A DNA stretch of 64,000 nt, taken from contig NYMS01000007.1 of assembly GCA_002529455.1 (NCBI GenBank), forward strand, positions 1 through 64,000, written 5' to 3'. The translations under genes and the position numbers were made by a program. Shown here piece after piece: positions 8,253 through 16,063 of this stretch. The notes under the pieces were generated by a model. The model did no database searches, was not told the DNA's origin, and worked only from the letters and a program-made list of their open reading frames with translations. The stretch's first letter is position 1, and each line of letters opens with the position of its first letter. Source of the stretch: Glycomyces fuscus (GTDB taxonomy: Bacteria; Actinomycetota; Actinomycetes; Streptosporangiales; Streptosporangiaceae).

Positions 8253-9122
8253 TCAGCGCAGGCCGCTGCCCTCCTGTTCGCGCTCCCGCCGCAGCCCGGC
8301 CACCTCCGCGCGCAGTGCCCGCAGCTCGGCCAGGATCACGGCCTGTCCCCCGTCGGGGCCGCCGTCGTCCGGGCCCCCGCCCGCGCGGTCCGCGGAGGCG
8401 CCGCCCCGGCCACCGCCGCCGCTGTGCTCGTCGTCCTTCTCCAGGGCCTCCACGGCCACGGCGATGAAGAGGTTGAGCGCCACGAGCGTGGACACCAGCA
8501 CGAAGACCACGAAGAACACCCACGCCATCGGCTTGTGCTCCATCACGTCCTTGGCGATGGTGCCCCAGCCGTCCGCGGTGGCGATCTGGAACAGGGTGAA
8601 CAGCGACGAGGGCAGGTCGTCGAAGTACTGCGGCGAGACGTCGGCGAAGAGCTCGGTGGCCATGACCGCCGACACGTACAGCAGCAGCATCACCAGGAAC
8701 AGGATGGACATCATGCCGGGGAGGGCGCGGAACAGGCCCGTGACGACGTGGCGCAGGGTCGGTATCACCGACAGCAGGCGCAGCACGCGCAGCACACGCA
8801 GGACCCGCAGCACCGAGAAGGGGCCGGAGGCGGGCAGCAGCGCGACCCCGACGATCACCAGGTCGAACCAGCTCCAGGGGTCGCGGAAGAACGCCTGCCG
8901 GTGGGCGTACATCCGCATTCCCAGCTCCAGGACGAACAGGGCCAGGATGGTCAGGTCGACGGCGCGGAGGAGGCGGCCGTAGGAGTCCGTCACCCGGGGT
9001 GAGGTCTCCGCGCCGAGGATGACGGCGTTGACGAGGATGAGGGTGATGACGCAGGCCTGGAACCAGGGGGCGTCGACGATGGCTCGAACGCGCTCGCGCA
9101 CGGCAGAGGGGACTCCGTTCAC
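8253..9122 (-). CDS. Single-domain voltage-gated cation channel (NaChBac-like)
   Basis: Inner-membrane channel subunit of 289 residues with one six-helix domain, expected to work as a tetramer. S1 to S6 can be followed; S4 has arginines every third residue ([14 protein letters not shown]), the classic voltage sensor. The pore loop reads [18 protein letters not shown], so the selectivity filter is TADGW, unlike the TLESW of NaChBac-type sodium channels. After S6 ([14 protein letters not shown]) comes a Gly/Asp-rich linker and a C-terminal coiled coil ([20 protein letters not shown]), which in relatives holds the tetramer together. Start is GTG. Ion selectivity cannot be set from sequence; the Asp-Gly filter hints at calcium or mixed selectivity. 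Confidence 0.88.
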   Translation of the reverse strand: MNGVPSAVRERVRAIVDAPWFQACVITLILVNAVILGAETSPRVTDSYGRLLRAVDLTILALFVLELGMRMYAHRQAFFRDPWSWFDLVIVGVALLPASGPFSVLRVLRVLRVLRLLSVIPTLRHVVTGLFRALPGMMSILFLVMLLLYVSAVMATELFADVSPQYFDDLPSSLFTLFQIATADGWGTIAKDVMEHKPMAWVFFVVFVLVSTLVALNLFIAVAVEALEKDDEHSGGGGRGGASADRAGGGPDDGGPDGGQAVILAELRALRAEVAGLRREREQEGSGLR

Positions 9123-9245
9123 ATATCGGACAGCGCCGCAAAAGCCTACCCTGCGTCACCGCGCCCGGTCGCGCGTCCGCCGCGCCCCCGGCCGCCCCTG
9201 GCGCCCTCCGGCCCGAGCGGGCATGATCGAGGTGAGGGACCGAGC

Positions 9246-9590
9246 GTGAGGGGGACGCCGGTGGCAGAGTCAACCGAAGGCTTCGACGAGTTCGACACGC
9301 GATCCTGGGACCCCGGCTACGACGACGACGTGGACGCGGACACGGACGTGGGGGCCGCGGACCAGGACTCCGCGGTGGCCGAGTTCCTGCGGTACTTCCC
9401 GGACGGGCACCGGATCGAGGAGATCGAGGACCACGACGTCCTGGGCATCGACGCGGAGCTGGACCAGGAGCTTCCCGAACAGGCGCCCGAGTCCGGCGGG
9501 GAGCCCCCGCCGGCCGCCCGGCGCACGGACCTGGCGCGGCTGCTGCGGGCCGAGGAGTTCGCCGACAGGATCCGCGACCGCGACCGGTGA
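9246..9590 (+). CDS. Small acidic protein of unknown function
   Basis: A 114-residue protein not recognised as a named family. The N-terminal 50 residues are extremely acidic ([18 protein letters not shown]), followed by a hydrophobic/aromatic patch ([21 protein letters not shown]) and a more basic end ([23 protein letters not shown]). Highly soluble, no signal peptide or membrane segment. GTG 9246 is given, but GTG 9261 (VAEST...) has GAGGGGG at suitable distance and may be the true start. It is divergent from the cation channel and its stop lies 4 bp from the end of the convergent regulator gene. Confidence 0.6.
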   Translation: MRGTPVAESTEGFDEFDTRSWDPGYDDDVDADTDVGAADQDSAVAEFLRYFPDGHRIEEIEDHDVLGIDAELDQELPEQAPESGGEPPPAARRTDLARLLRAEEFADRIRDRDR

Positions 9591-9593
9591 CGC

Positions 9594-10301
9594 TCAGTCC
9601 GCCAGGTCGGCGCTGAGCCAGCGCTCCACGCGCAGGACGTGCACGGTCGCGGCGGCCCGGGCGGCGTCGGGGTCGCGCGCCACGAGGGCCTCGTGGATGC
9701 GCAGGTGGTCCTCGCCCAGTTTGGCGGTGAGCCCCGCCTCCCGGTGCCCCGCCCAGACACGGGCGTTGAAGGTGCGCGAGGACAGGCCGTCGTTGATCGC
9801 GGCCAGGGTGGCGTTGCCGGTGCTGGCCACGATGGCCTGGTGGAAGCCCAGGTCGGCGGCGACGGTGTCGGCGCAGAAGGTGTCGGCCCCGCCCTCGATC
9901 CGCTCCAGCAGGGCGCCGATGCGGTCGAGGTCCTCGGCGCCGGCGCGCGCGGCGGCCAGCGCGGTGGCGGCGGGTTCGAGCATGCGCCGCACCTGGAGGA
10001 CCTCCAGGAGGGTGTGCCCCTGGGAGACCTCGGCCAGGACGGAGAAGGTCTCCAGCAGGTCGGAGGGGCGCAGCTCGGTGACGTAGACGCCCGCGCCGTG
10101 GCGGGACTCCAGGACGCCGAGCGTGGTCAGGGAGCGGATGGCCTCGCGCATGGAGCTGCGGGACACCCCGAACTGCGCGGACAGGTCGCGTTCGGTGGGC
10201 AGGCGCTCCCCCGGTCCGACCTGTCCGTCGGCGATCATCGCCTTGATCCGGTCGGCGGCGCGCCGGGTGACGGGGGTGCGCCCGCCGTCGGGGTCGCTCA
10301 C
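9594..10301 (-). CDS. FadR-subfamily GntR regulator of the lut operon
   Basis: DNA-binding repressor, 235 residues from GTG 10301 (GGAGAG four bases upstream). The N-terminal winged helix is clear: [57 protein letters not shown]. It is followed by an all-helical FCD ligand domain with the metal-type residues in [14 protein letters not shown] and [14 protein letters not shown]. Its divergent position next to lutABC and a perfect FadR-type palindrome upstream of lutA indicate an LldR/LutR-like role in sensing lactate. The frame stays open up to 10403, but that extension looks like intergenic sequence. Confidence 0.88.
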   Translation of the reverse strand: MSDPDGGRTPVTRRAADRIKAMIADGQVGPGERLPTERDLSAQFGVSRSSMREAIRSLTTLGVLESRHGAGVYVTELRPSDLLETFSVLAEVSQGHTLLEVLQVRRMLEPAATALAAARAGAEDLDRIGALLERIEGGADTFCADTVAADLGFHQAIVASTGNATLAAINDGLSSRTFNARVWAGHREAGLTAKLGEDHLRIHEALVARDPDAARAAATVHVLRVERWLSADLAD

Positions 10302-10488
10302 GGGTCTCTCCAGTCTGTCCGGGCTGTCCGAGCCGTCCGTCGGCCCGGCGGAAGCGGGGCCGACGGAGACGCTCGCGTGGCTCGCGCCACAACCGTTCAC
10401 CAAGAGATCATACCAATCTGCCTTTGCCCTGCCCTACTTCTCCCCTTTTCACCCTTCTTCTTGCCCAGGTGCTTCCTGACATGCGAAA

Positions 10489-10501
10489 GTGGTCGGACCA
10501 C
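10489..10501. promoter_or_regulatory. FadR-type operator upstream of lutA
   Basis: GTGGTCGGACCAC is a 6+1+6 palindrome whose core TGGTCGGACCA matches the FadR-subfamily consensus TNGTNNNACNA exactly. It lies 101 bp before the lutA start in the region divergent from the regulator gene, so it is the natural target of that regulator. Confidence 0.75.
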
Positions 10502-10602
10502 CCCAGGCTCGTGGCGAGCAGTTCCGCCATGACAGCGCGCCGCGTGGGCCGACCCGGCGGGTCCGGACGCGCGCGGCGGTCGGCGGGACACGAAGGAGGC
10601 AC

Positions 10603-11343
10603 ATGCGGATCGCGCTGTTCATCACCTGCGTCAACGACACACTCTTCCCCGACACCGGGCGGGCGGTCGTGCGCCTCCTGGAGAGGTTGGGGCACGAGGT
10701 GGTCTTCCCCCAGGGCCAGACCTGCTGCGGGCAGATGCACTACAACACCGGCTACCGGCGCTCGGCGAGCCGCCTGGCCGTGCGCTTCGTGCGCACCTTC
10801 GAGGGCGCCGACGCCGTCGTGGTCCCCTCCGCCTCCTGCGCGGCCATGGTCCGCGACAACTACCCGCGGCTGGGCGCCGAGGGCAGCCGCCTGTCGCGCA
10901 AGGTGGCCGGCCTGGCCCCGCGCGTGTACGACCTCACCGAGTTCCTGGTGGACGTGCTCGGCGTGACGGACGTGGGCGCCTACTACCCGCACAAGGTCAC
11001 CTACCACCCCACCTGCCACGGGCTGCGCATGCTCGGCCTGGGCGACCGCCCCTACCAGCTGCTGCGCGCCGTACGCGGCCTGGAGCTGGTGGAGCTGCCC
11101 GGGGACACCGAGTGCTGCGGGTTCGGCGGCACGTTCGCGGTCAAGAACGGCGACGTCTCCTCGGCCATGGGCGCGGACAAGGCCCGCCACGCCGTGGAGA
11201 CCGGCGCCGAGGTGCTGTGCGCGGTCGACAACTCCTGCCTGATGCACATCGGCGGCACCCTGTCCCGGCAGCGTTCGGGCATGAGGGTGGTGCACCTGGC
11301 CGAGATCCTGGCCAGTACCGAGAAGGAGGACGCTTCCCGATGA
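10603..11343 (+). CDS. lutA: L-lactate utilization protein LutA (CCG-domain subunit)
   Basis: Subunit of the cytoplasmic LutABC complex that oxidises L-lactate to pyruvate. The 246-residue protein carries the two cysteine-rich CCG domains of the GlpC/HdrB type: TCCGQMHYNTGY with later SASC, and YHPTCHGLRMLGLGD with ECCGFGGTFAVKN. These bind Fe-S clusters. ATG 10603 has a strong GAAGGAGG site. Its stop overlaps the lutB start (ATGA), a sign of translational coupling. Confidence 0.95.
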   Translation: MRIALFITCVNDTLFPDTGRAVVRLLERLGHEVVFPQGQTCCGQMHYNTGYRRSASRLAVRFVRTFEGADAVVVPSASCAAMVRDNYPRLGAEGSRLSRKVAGLAPRVYDLTEFLVDVLGVTDVGAYYPHKVTYHPTCHGLRMLGLGDRPYQLLRAVRGLELVELPGDTECCGFGGTFAVKNGDVSSAMGADKARHAVETGAEVLCAVDNSCLMHIGGTLSRQRSGMRVVHLAEILASTEKEDASR

Positions 11344-12767
11344 GCGCGACGTTCCTGGGCATCCCGCCCTTCCCCGAGGCCGCCGCGGACGCGGTCAACG
11401 ACTCCCAGCTGCGGCACAACCTGCGCAGGGCCACCCACACCATCCGCGACAAGCGCGCCGCCGTCGTCGACGAGATGCACGACGACTGGCAGCGCCTGCG
11501 GGCGGAGGGCGCCGCGGTCAAGGAGCACACCCTGCGCCACCTGGACCGCTACCTGGAGCAGCTGGAGGAGTCCGTCCAGCGCGCGGGCGGACAGGTGCAC
11601 TGGGCCTCCGACGCCGCCGAGGCCAACGAGATCGTCACCCGCCTGGTCAGGGCCACCGGCGAGACCGACGTGGTCAAGGTCAAGTCGATGGCCACGCAGG
11701 AGATCGAGCTCAACGACGCCCTCGCCGAGGCCGGGATCACCGCCTACGAGACCGACCTGGCCGAGCTGATCGTGCAGCTGGGCGAGGACCTGCCCTCGCA
11801 CATCCTGGTCCCCGCCATCCACCTGGGACGCGCCCAGATCCGCGAGATCTTCCTGGAGCAGATGGCCGAGTGGGGCGTGCCCGCGCCCCAGGGCCTGACC
11901 GACGACCCCCGGGCGCTGGCCGAGGCGGCCCGCGTGCACCTGCGCGAGCGCTTCCTGCGCACCCGCACGGCCGTCTCGGGAGCCAACTTCGCGGTGGCCG
12001 ACACCGGCACGCTCGTGGTGCTGGAGTCGGAGGGCAACGGACGCATGTGCCTGACCCTGCCCCAGACGCTGATCTCCGTGGTCGGCATCGAGAAGATCGT
12101 GCCGACCTGGTCGGACCTGGAGGTGTTCATGCAGCTGCTGCCGCGCTCCTCCACCGGTGAGCGGATGAACCCCTACACCTCCACCTGGACCGGGGTGACG
12201 CCGGGCGACGGCCCCCAGGAGTTCCACCTGGTGCTGCTGGACAACGGCCGCACCGACGTGCTGGCCGACACCGTGGGCCGCCAGGCGCTGCGCTGCATCC
12301 GCTGCTCGGCGTGCCTGAACACCTGCCCCGTCTACGAGCGCACCGGCGGGCACTCCTACGGTTCGGTCTACCCGGGCCCGATCGGCGCGATCCTCACCCC
12401 GCAGCTGCGCGGGATGTCCTCGCCGGTGGACGAGGCGCTGCCCTACGCGTCCTCGCTGTGCGGGGCCTGCTACGAGGTGTGCCCGGTGGCCATCGACATC
12501 CCCGAGGTACTGGTGCACCTGCGCGAGGAGGTCGCGGAGCGCTCCGGACACGCGGGGGAGAGGGCGCTCATGGCGGGCGCCGAGGCGGTGCTGTCCTCCC
12601 CGCGGGCGCTGGACGCGGTCCAGCGCGCGGCGGGGCTGGGACGCCGCGCGGTCCCGCGCCGCCTGCCGGGGATGGCCGGCGCCTGGACCGACACCCGGGA
12701 CCTGCCCGACATCCCGGCCGAGTCCTTCCGCCAGTGGTGGGACGAGCGCGGAGGGGAGCGCCGATGA
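11340..12767 (+). CDS. lutB: L-lactate utilization iron-sulfur protein LutB
   Basis: Iron-sulfur subunit of the lactate-oxidising complex, 475 residues. An N-terminal LUD/DUF162 domain (KVKSMATQEIELNDAL, SGANFAVADTGTLVVLESEGN) is followed by two ferredoxin motifs, CIRCSACLNTCPVY and CGACYEVCPVAIDIP, each able to hold a 4Fe-4S cluster. Full length for the family. Overlaps lutA and lutC by four bases on either side, so the three genes form one tightly coupled operon. Confidence 0.95.
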   Translation: MSATFLGIPPFPEAAADAVNDSQLRHNLRRATHTIRDKRAAVVDEMHDDWQRLRAEGAAVKEHTLRHLDRYLEQLEESVQRAGGQVHWASDAAEANEIVTRLVRATGETDVVKVKSMATQEIELNDALAEAGITAYETDLAELIVQLGEDLPSHILVPAIHLGRAQIREIFLEQMAEWGVPAPQGLTDDPRALAEAARVHLRERFLRTRTAVSGANFAVADTGTLVVLESEGNGRMCLTLPQTLISVVGIEKIVPTWSDLEVFMQLLPRSSTGERMNPYTSTWTGVTPGDGPQEFHLVLLDNGRTDVLADTVGRQALRCIRCSACLNTCPVYERTGGHSYGSVYPGPIGAILTPQLRGMSSPVDEALPYASSLCGACYEVCPVAIDIPEVLVHLREEVAERSGHAGERALMAGAEAVLSSPRALDAVQRAAGLGRRAVPRRLPGMAGAWTDTRDLPDIPAESFRQWWDERGGERR

Positions 12768-13405
12768 GCAGCCGCGAGCGGATCCTGGCCCGGGTCAGGA
12801 GGGCGCTGGCCGACGTGCCCGCCGACGAGTCGCCGGTGCGGGAGGCGGAGCGCGGCTACGCCGACAGCCACGGTGTGGGACCCTCGCTGGAGGTCCTGGA
12901 GGACCGGCTGCGCGACTACCGCGCGCTGGTGCGCCGGGTGCCCGCCGACCGTGTGGCCGCCGAGGTGGCCGCCGCGCTGGAGCGGCGGCGGGCGGCCCGG
13001 GTCGTGGTTCCGGAGGGGACCCCGGCGGAGTGGTTCGCGGACTCCTCCGCCGAGCTGCTGTCCGACTCCCGTGAGGAGCCGGTGGCGGTCGCCGACCTCA
13101 CCGGTGTGGACGGCGTGGTCACCGGCTGCGCGGTGGCCGTCGCCGAGACCGGCACGATCGTCCTGGACGGCGGGCCCGGCCAGGGGCGCCGGGCCGTCAC
13201 CCTGGTGCCGGACTACCACCTGTGCGTGGTGCGCGCCGACCAGGTCGTGGACGGTGTGCCGCAGGCGGTCCGGCTCCTGGACCCGACGCGCCCGCTCACC
13301 TGGATCAGCGGCCCCTCGGCGACCAGCGACATCGAGCTGAACCGGGTGGAGGGGGTGCACGGCCCGCGCACCCTGGAGGTGCTGCTGGTGGAAACGGCCC
13401 CCTGA
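12764..13405 (+). CDS. lutC: L-lactate utilization protein LutC
   Basis: Third subunit of LutABC, 213 residues, consisting of a LUD domain only. Family features include VTGCAVAVAETGTIVLDGG, TLVPDYHLCVV and the C-terminal SGPSATSDIELNRVEGVHGPR. LUD domains are related to CoA-transferase folds; the exact role of LutC in lactate oxidation is unresolved in the literature. Starts with ATGA overlap after lutB and is followed 21 bp later by a hairpin. Confidence 0.94.
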   Translation: MSSRERILARVRRALADVPADESPVREAERGYADSHGVGPSLEVLEDRLRDYRALVRRVPADRVAAEVAAALERRRAARVVVPEGTPAEWFADSSAELLSDSREEPVAVADLTGVDGVVTGCAVAVAETGTIVLDGGPGQGRRAVTLVPDYHLCVVRADQVVDGVPQAVRLLDPTRPLTWISGPSATSDIELNRVEGVHGPRTLEVLLVETAP

Positions 13406-13426
13406 ACCCGCTGGTGGGGCCCGCGC

Positions 13427-13444
13427 GGTGGTGCTGCCACCACC
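13427..13444 (+). terminator. Hairpin after lutC
   Basis: GGTGGTG and CACCACC pair perfectly around the 4-base loop CTGC, 21 bp after the lutC stop, followed by a C-rich run ending in TTCC. Confidence 0.5.
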
Positions 13445-13557
13445 CCCTTCCTCCGGGACGCCTCCGGGGGAGGGGGGTGGGCGCCCCGGTGGCGCCGACC
13501 GGGTCGCCCTTCCTAGCGTTGGCGGTGACCGCGACGGCACCGAACGACGGGACGCCC

Positions 13558-14778
13558 ATGCCCTCCTCGCCCCACCGACCCCGCACCCCCTCCGCCCGCG
13601 CGCTCCGGGCCGGTGCCGCCCTCGCGGCGGCCGCCGCCCTGGCGCTGCCCGTCCCCCTGGCCGCGGCCGGGCCGGCGTCCGCCGACACCGGGCCTCCCGG
13701 CGCCGGGCCCGCCGACGCCCTCCAGGCCTTCCTGCCCGAGCCCACCGGGGACCACCCGGTGGGGAGGACGACCCTGCACCTGGTGGACGGGGAGCGCGAG
13801 GACGTGTGGGTGGGCGGGCCCCGCGAGCTGATGGTCACCCTGTGGTACCCGGCGCGGGTGGACGCGGGCCGCCCCGCGCCGTACATGACCGAGGCCGAGT
13901 CCGCGGCCATGGTCGCGGGGCTGGGCCTGGACCTGCCCCCCGACCTCCTGCACAGCGGGGTGCGCACCTCCTCCCGGCTGGACGTGCCGCCCGCGCGCAC
14001 CCGCGGCGGGTTCCCGCTGGTGGTCCTGTCCCCCGGCGCGGGGCACAACCGGATCGAACTGTCCTCACTGGCCGAGGAGCTGGCCAGCCACGGCTTCGTG
14101 GTGGCCGGGGCGGACCACGCCCACGAGGCCGCGCCCGTGGAGTTCCCCGACGGGCTGGTCACCGAGTGCACCGGGTGCCAGAGCGGCGAGTGGGCCCTGG
14201 GCGCGGTCAACCGGGCCGCGGACGTCTCCCTCCTCCTGGACCGGCTCACCGGCCCCGACCCCGCGTGGCGGTGGTCGCGGGTGATCGACGCCTCCCGCGT
14301 CGGGATGGCCGGGCACTCCTGGGGCGGCTCGGCCACCGCCGAGACGCTGCGCTCCGAGGAGCGGGTGGACGCCGGGATCAACCTGGACGGCCCCTACCTC
14401 CCGCCGGTGGTGGACGAGGGCCTGGACAAGCCGCTGGCGCTGATCGAGAACGACCAGGGCAACTCCTGGGACGGCGTCGAGCGGATGTGGCCGCGCCTGG
14501 AGGGGTGGCGGCAGTGGATCCGCATGGAGGGTTCGGGGCACTCCAACGGCATCGACCGGGGCGTGCTGGTGGAGCAGCTCGGCCTGACCGGGCTCTTCAC
14601 CCCCGAGCAGTGGCGCGACCTGTACGGCGACGTCCCGGTCGGGCGCGGCCTGGAGCTGGTGCGCGCCTACGGCGTGGCCTTCTTCGACCACCACCTGCGC
14701 GGCGGGGACCAGCCCCTGCTGGAGGACCCCGAGGGCTTCCACCCCGAACTGGTCGTGGTCGACCCCCAGGAGGGGTAG
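13558..14778 (+). CDS. Secreted alpha/beta hydrolase (PAF-acetylhydrolase/lipase-like)
   Basis: Exported serine hydrolase, 406 residues. A long Sec signal (RALRAGAALAAAAALALPVPLAAAGPASA) precedes the mature domain. The catalytic elbow is GHSWGG, the oxyanion region is VVLSPGAGHNR, and an ENDQGNSW segment plus GSGHSN supply plausible acid and histidine residues. The overall pattern (PARVDAGRPAPYMTEAE, LASHGFVVAGADHAHEA) resembles bacterial PAF-acetylhydrolase-like esterases and dienelactone-hydrolase relatives. Substrate is unknown; ester or lipid hydrolysis outside the cell is the safest inference. It is monocistronic and ends before a very strong hairpin. Confidence 0.82.
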   Translation: MPSSPHRPRTPSARALRAGAALAAAAALALPVPLAAAGPASADTGPPGAGPADALQAFLPEPTGDHPVGRTTLHLVDGEREDVWVGGPRELMVTLWYPARVDAGRPAPYMTEAESAAMVAGLGLDLPPDLLHSGVRTSSRLDVPPARTRGGFPLVVLSPGAGHNRIELSSLAEELASHGFVVAGADHAHEAAPVEFPDGLVTECTGCQSGEWALGAVNRAADVSLLLDRLTGPDPAWRWSRVIDASRVGMAGHSWGGSATAETLRSEERVDAGINLDGPYLPPVVDEGLDKPLALIENDQGNSWDGVERMWPRLEGWRQWIRMEGSGHSNGIDRGVLVEQLGLTGLFTPEQWRDLYGDVPVGRGLELVRAYGVAFFDHHLRGGDQPLLEDPEGFHPELVVVDPQEG

Positions 14779-14798
14779 CCGCCGCGGGTCCGGCCTCG

Positions 14799-14832
14799 GG
14801 CATCCGGCCCGCCGCGCGGCGGGCCGGATGCC
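14799..14832 (+). terminator. Perfect 16-bp terminator hairpin
   Basis: GGCATCCGGCCCGCCG at 14799-14814 is inverted without mismatch at 14817-14832, leaving a 2-base centre (effective loop of 4). It lies 20 bp past the hydrolase stop and is one of the most stable hairpins in the window. Confidence 0.75.
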
Positions 14833-14949
14833 GACACGGTCCGGGTTCCGGCGCGGCCGGGAACGCGACGCCCCGCGGGGGCCGCCGCGGCCCCGTGGAC
14901 ACGGGGAGCACCGGGTGTCGGCCCCGGGGGCCGGGGTAGGCGCACCCCC

Positions 14950-16038
14950 ATGGTCTTCGTGTCGATCCTCGGTCTGCTGCTCGCCGTACTCGTCGTCTGT
15001 GACGCCGCCGTCACCGTCCTGCACCCGGACTCGGAGGGGCTGGTGGCCGCGGGCGTGCGCAAGGCGGTGTGGCGCGCGGCGGTGCTGGCGAGCGCGCGCC
15101 TGCCGCGTACCGGGGGGTGGCTGGTCAGCCTGGCCGGGCCCCTGATCCTGGTGGTGACCTTCCTCCTGTGGATCGCGCTGCTCACCCTCGGTCTGGCACT
15201 GGCCGTGTGGCCGATGATGCTGCGGGAGGAGTTCAGCGCCCAGCCCGGCCTGGCCCCCCTCGGCTTCCTCGACGCGCTGTACTTCGCGGGCGGTACCGTC
15301 CCGGTCCTGGGATACGGGGACGTCACTCCGCTGTCCACCCCGGCCCAGCTGGTCTCCCTGTTCGGCGCGGCGGTCGGATTCGCCCTGTTCACGGGCATGG
15401 CCACCTACGCCATCCAGGTCACCAGCGGCGTGTCCAAGCGCAACCAGTTCACGTTGTCGGTCCACGACGAGGCACGCGGCCGGGGCGGGGTCACCGTGTT
15501 CGCCCAGTACCTGGCCCGGGAGGGCGCCGACGAGGCGCGTACGCACTGCCGGAGCTGGACGGAGAGCCTGCGCGAGGTCGCCGAGACGGTGCACCGGTAC
15601 CCGCTGGTGGCGTTCACCTACCGGTCGCGCCACGACGAGTACGACCCCGAACCCGCGCTGCACCATGTCGCCGAGGCGACGGTGGCGGCCCTCGTGGCGA
15701 GCGGACACGACCCCTCGCTCCGCGCGTCGGCCGAGACACTGCGCCTGGCGCTCGAACGCCTCCAGAGGACGATCGCCACCACCTACCTGGGCGCGGACCT
15801 CGCCCGGCGGCTGGAGGACCCCCGGCCGACCGAGCACGACCGGCAGGCGGTGCACACGGTCGAGCGCCTGCTGCGATCCGGCCTTCCCGACCTCGGATCC
15901 GCTACCGGGTCCGACCCGGGCCCCGGGGAGATGCACCGCACGGCGGCTGAGACGGTCTACCGCTGCCGGATCTTCCTCGGCGACCTGCACGAGTGGGCCC
16001 GCACCGAGACCCGCCCCCACGAGTGGGAGGGCCGGTGA
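14950..16038 (+). CDS. Two-helix potassium-channel-like membrane protein
   Basis: A 362-residue membrane protein. An N-terminal hydrophobic helix is followed by two further segments around a pore loop that reads GGTVPVLGYGDVTPLS, recognisably the potassium filter GYGD but with VLGYGD where most channels have TVGYGD. After the inner helix (LFGAAVGFALFTGMATYAIQV) comes a soluble, mostly helical 220-residue domain that is not a TrkA/RCK NAD-binding domain and has no family I recognise (repeated EAR/ETVHRY, ETLRLALERLQR). Potassium flux is the likely role, with the C-terminal part as sensor or tether. It converges on the P450 gene. Confidence 0.78.
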   Translation: MVFVSILGLLLAVLVVCDAAVTVLHPDSEGLVAAGVRKAVWRAAVLASARLPRTGGWLVSLAGPLILVVTFLLWIALLTLGLALAVWPMMLREEFSAQPGLAPLGFLDALYFAGGTVPVLGYGDVTPLSTPAQLVSLFGAAVGFALFTGMATYAIQVTSGVSKRNQFTLSVHDEARGRGGVTVFAQYLAREGADEARTHCRSWTESLREVAETVHRYPLVAFTYRSRHDEYDPEPALHHVAEATVAALVASGHDPSLRASAETLRLALERLQRTIATTYLGADLARRLEDPRPTEHDRQAVHTVERLLRSGLPDLGSATGSDPGPGEMHRTAAETVYRCRIFLGDLHEWARTETRPHEWEGR

Positions 16039-16063
16039 GCCGGAGCCGCCGGCCCCCGGCCGT

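Noticed and set aside
4123..8982. 1600-codon + strand open frame across the ABC-F, pgi and channel genes
   Set aside because: It crosses several well-defined minus-strand genes and their terminators, with low-complexity antisense composition.
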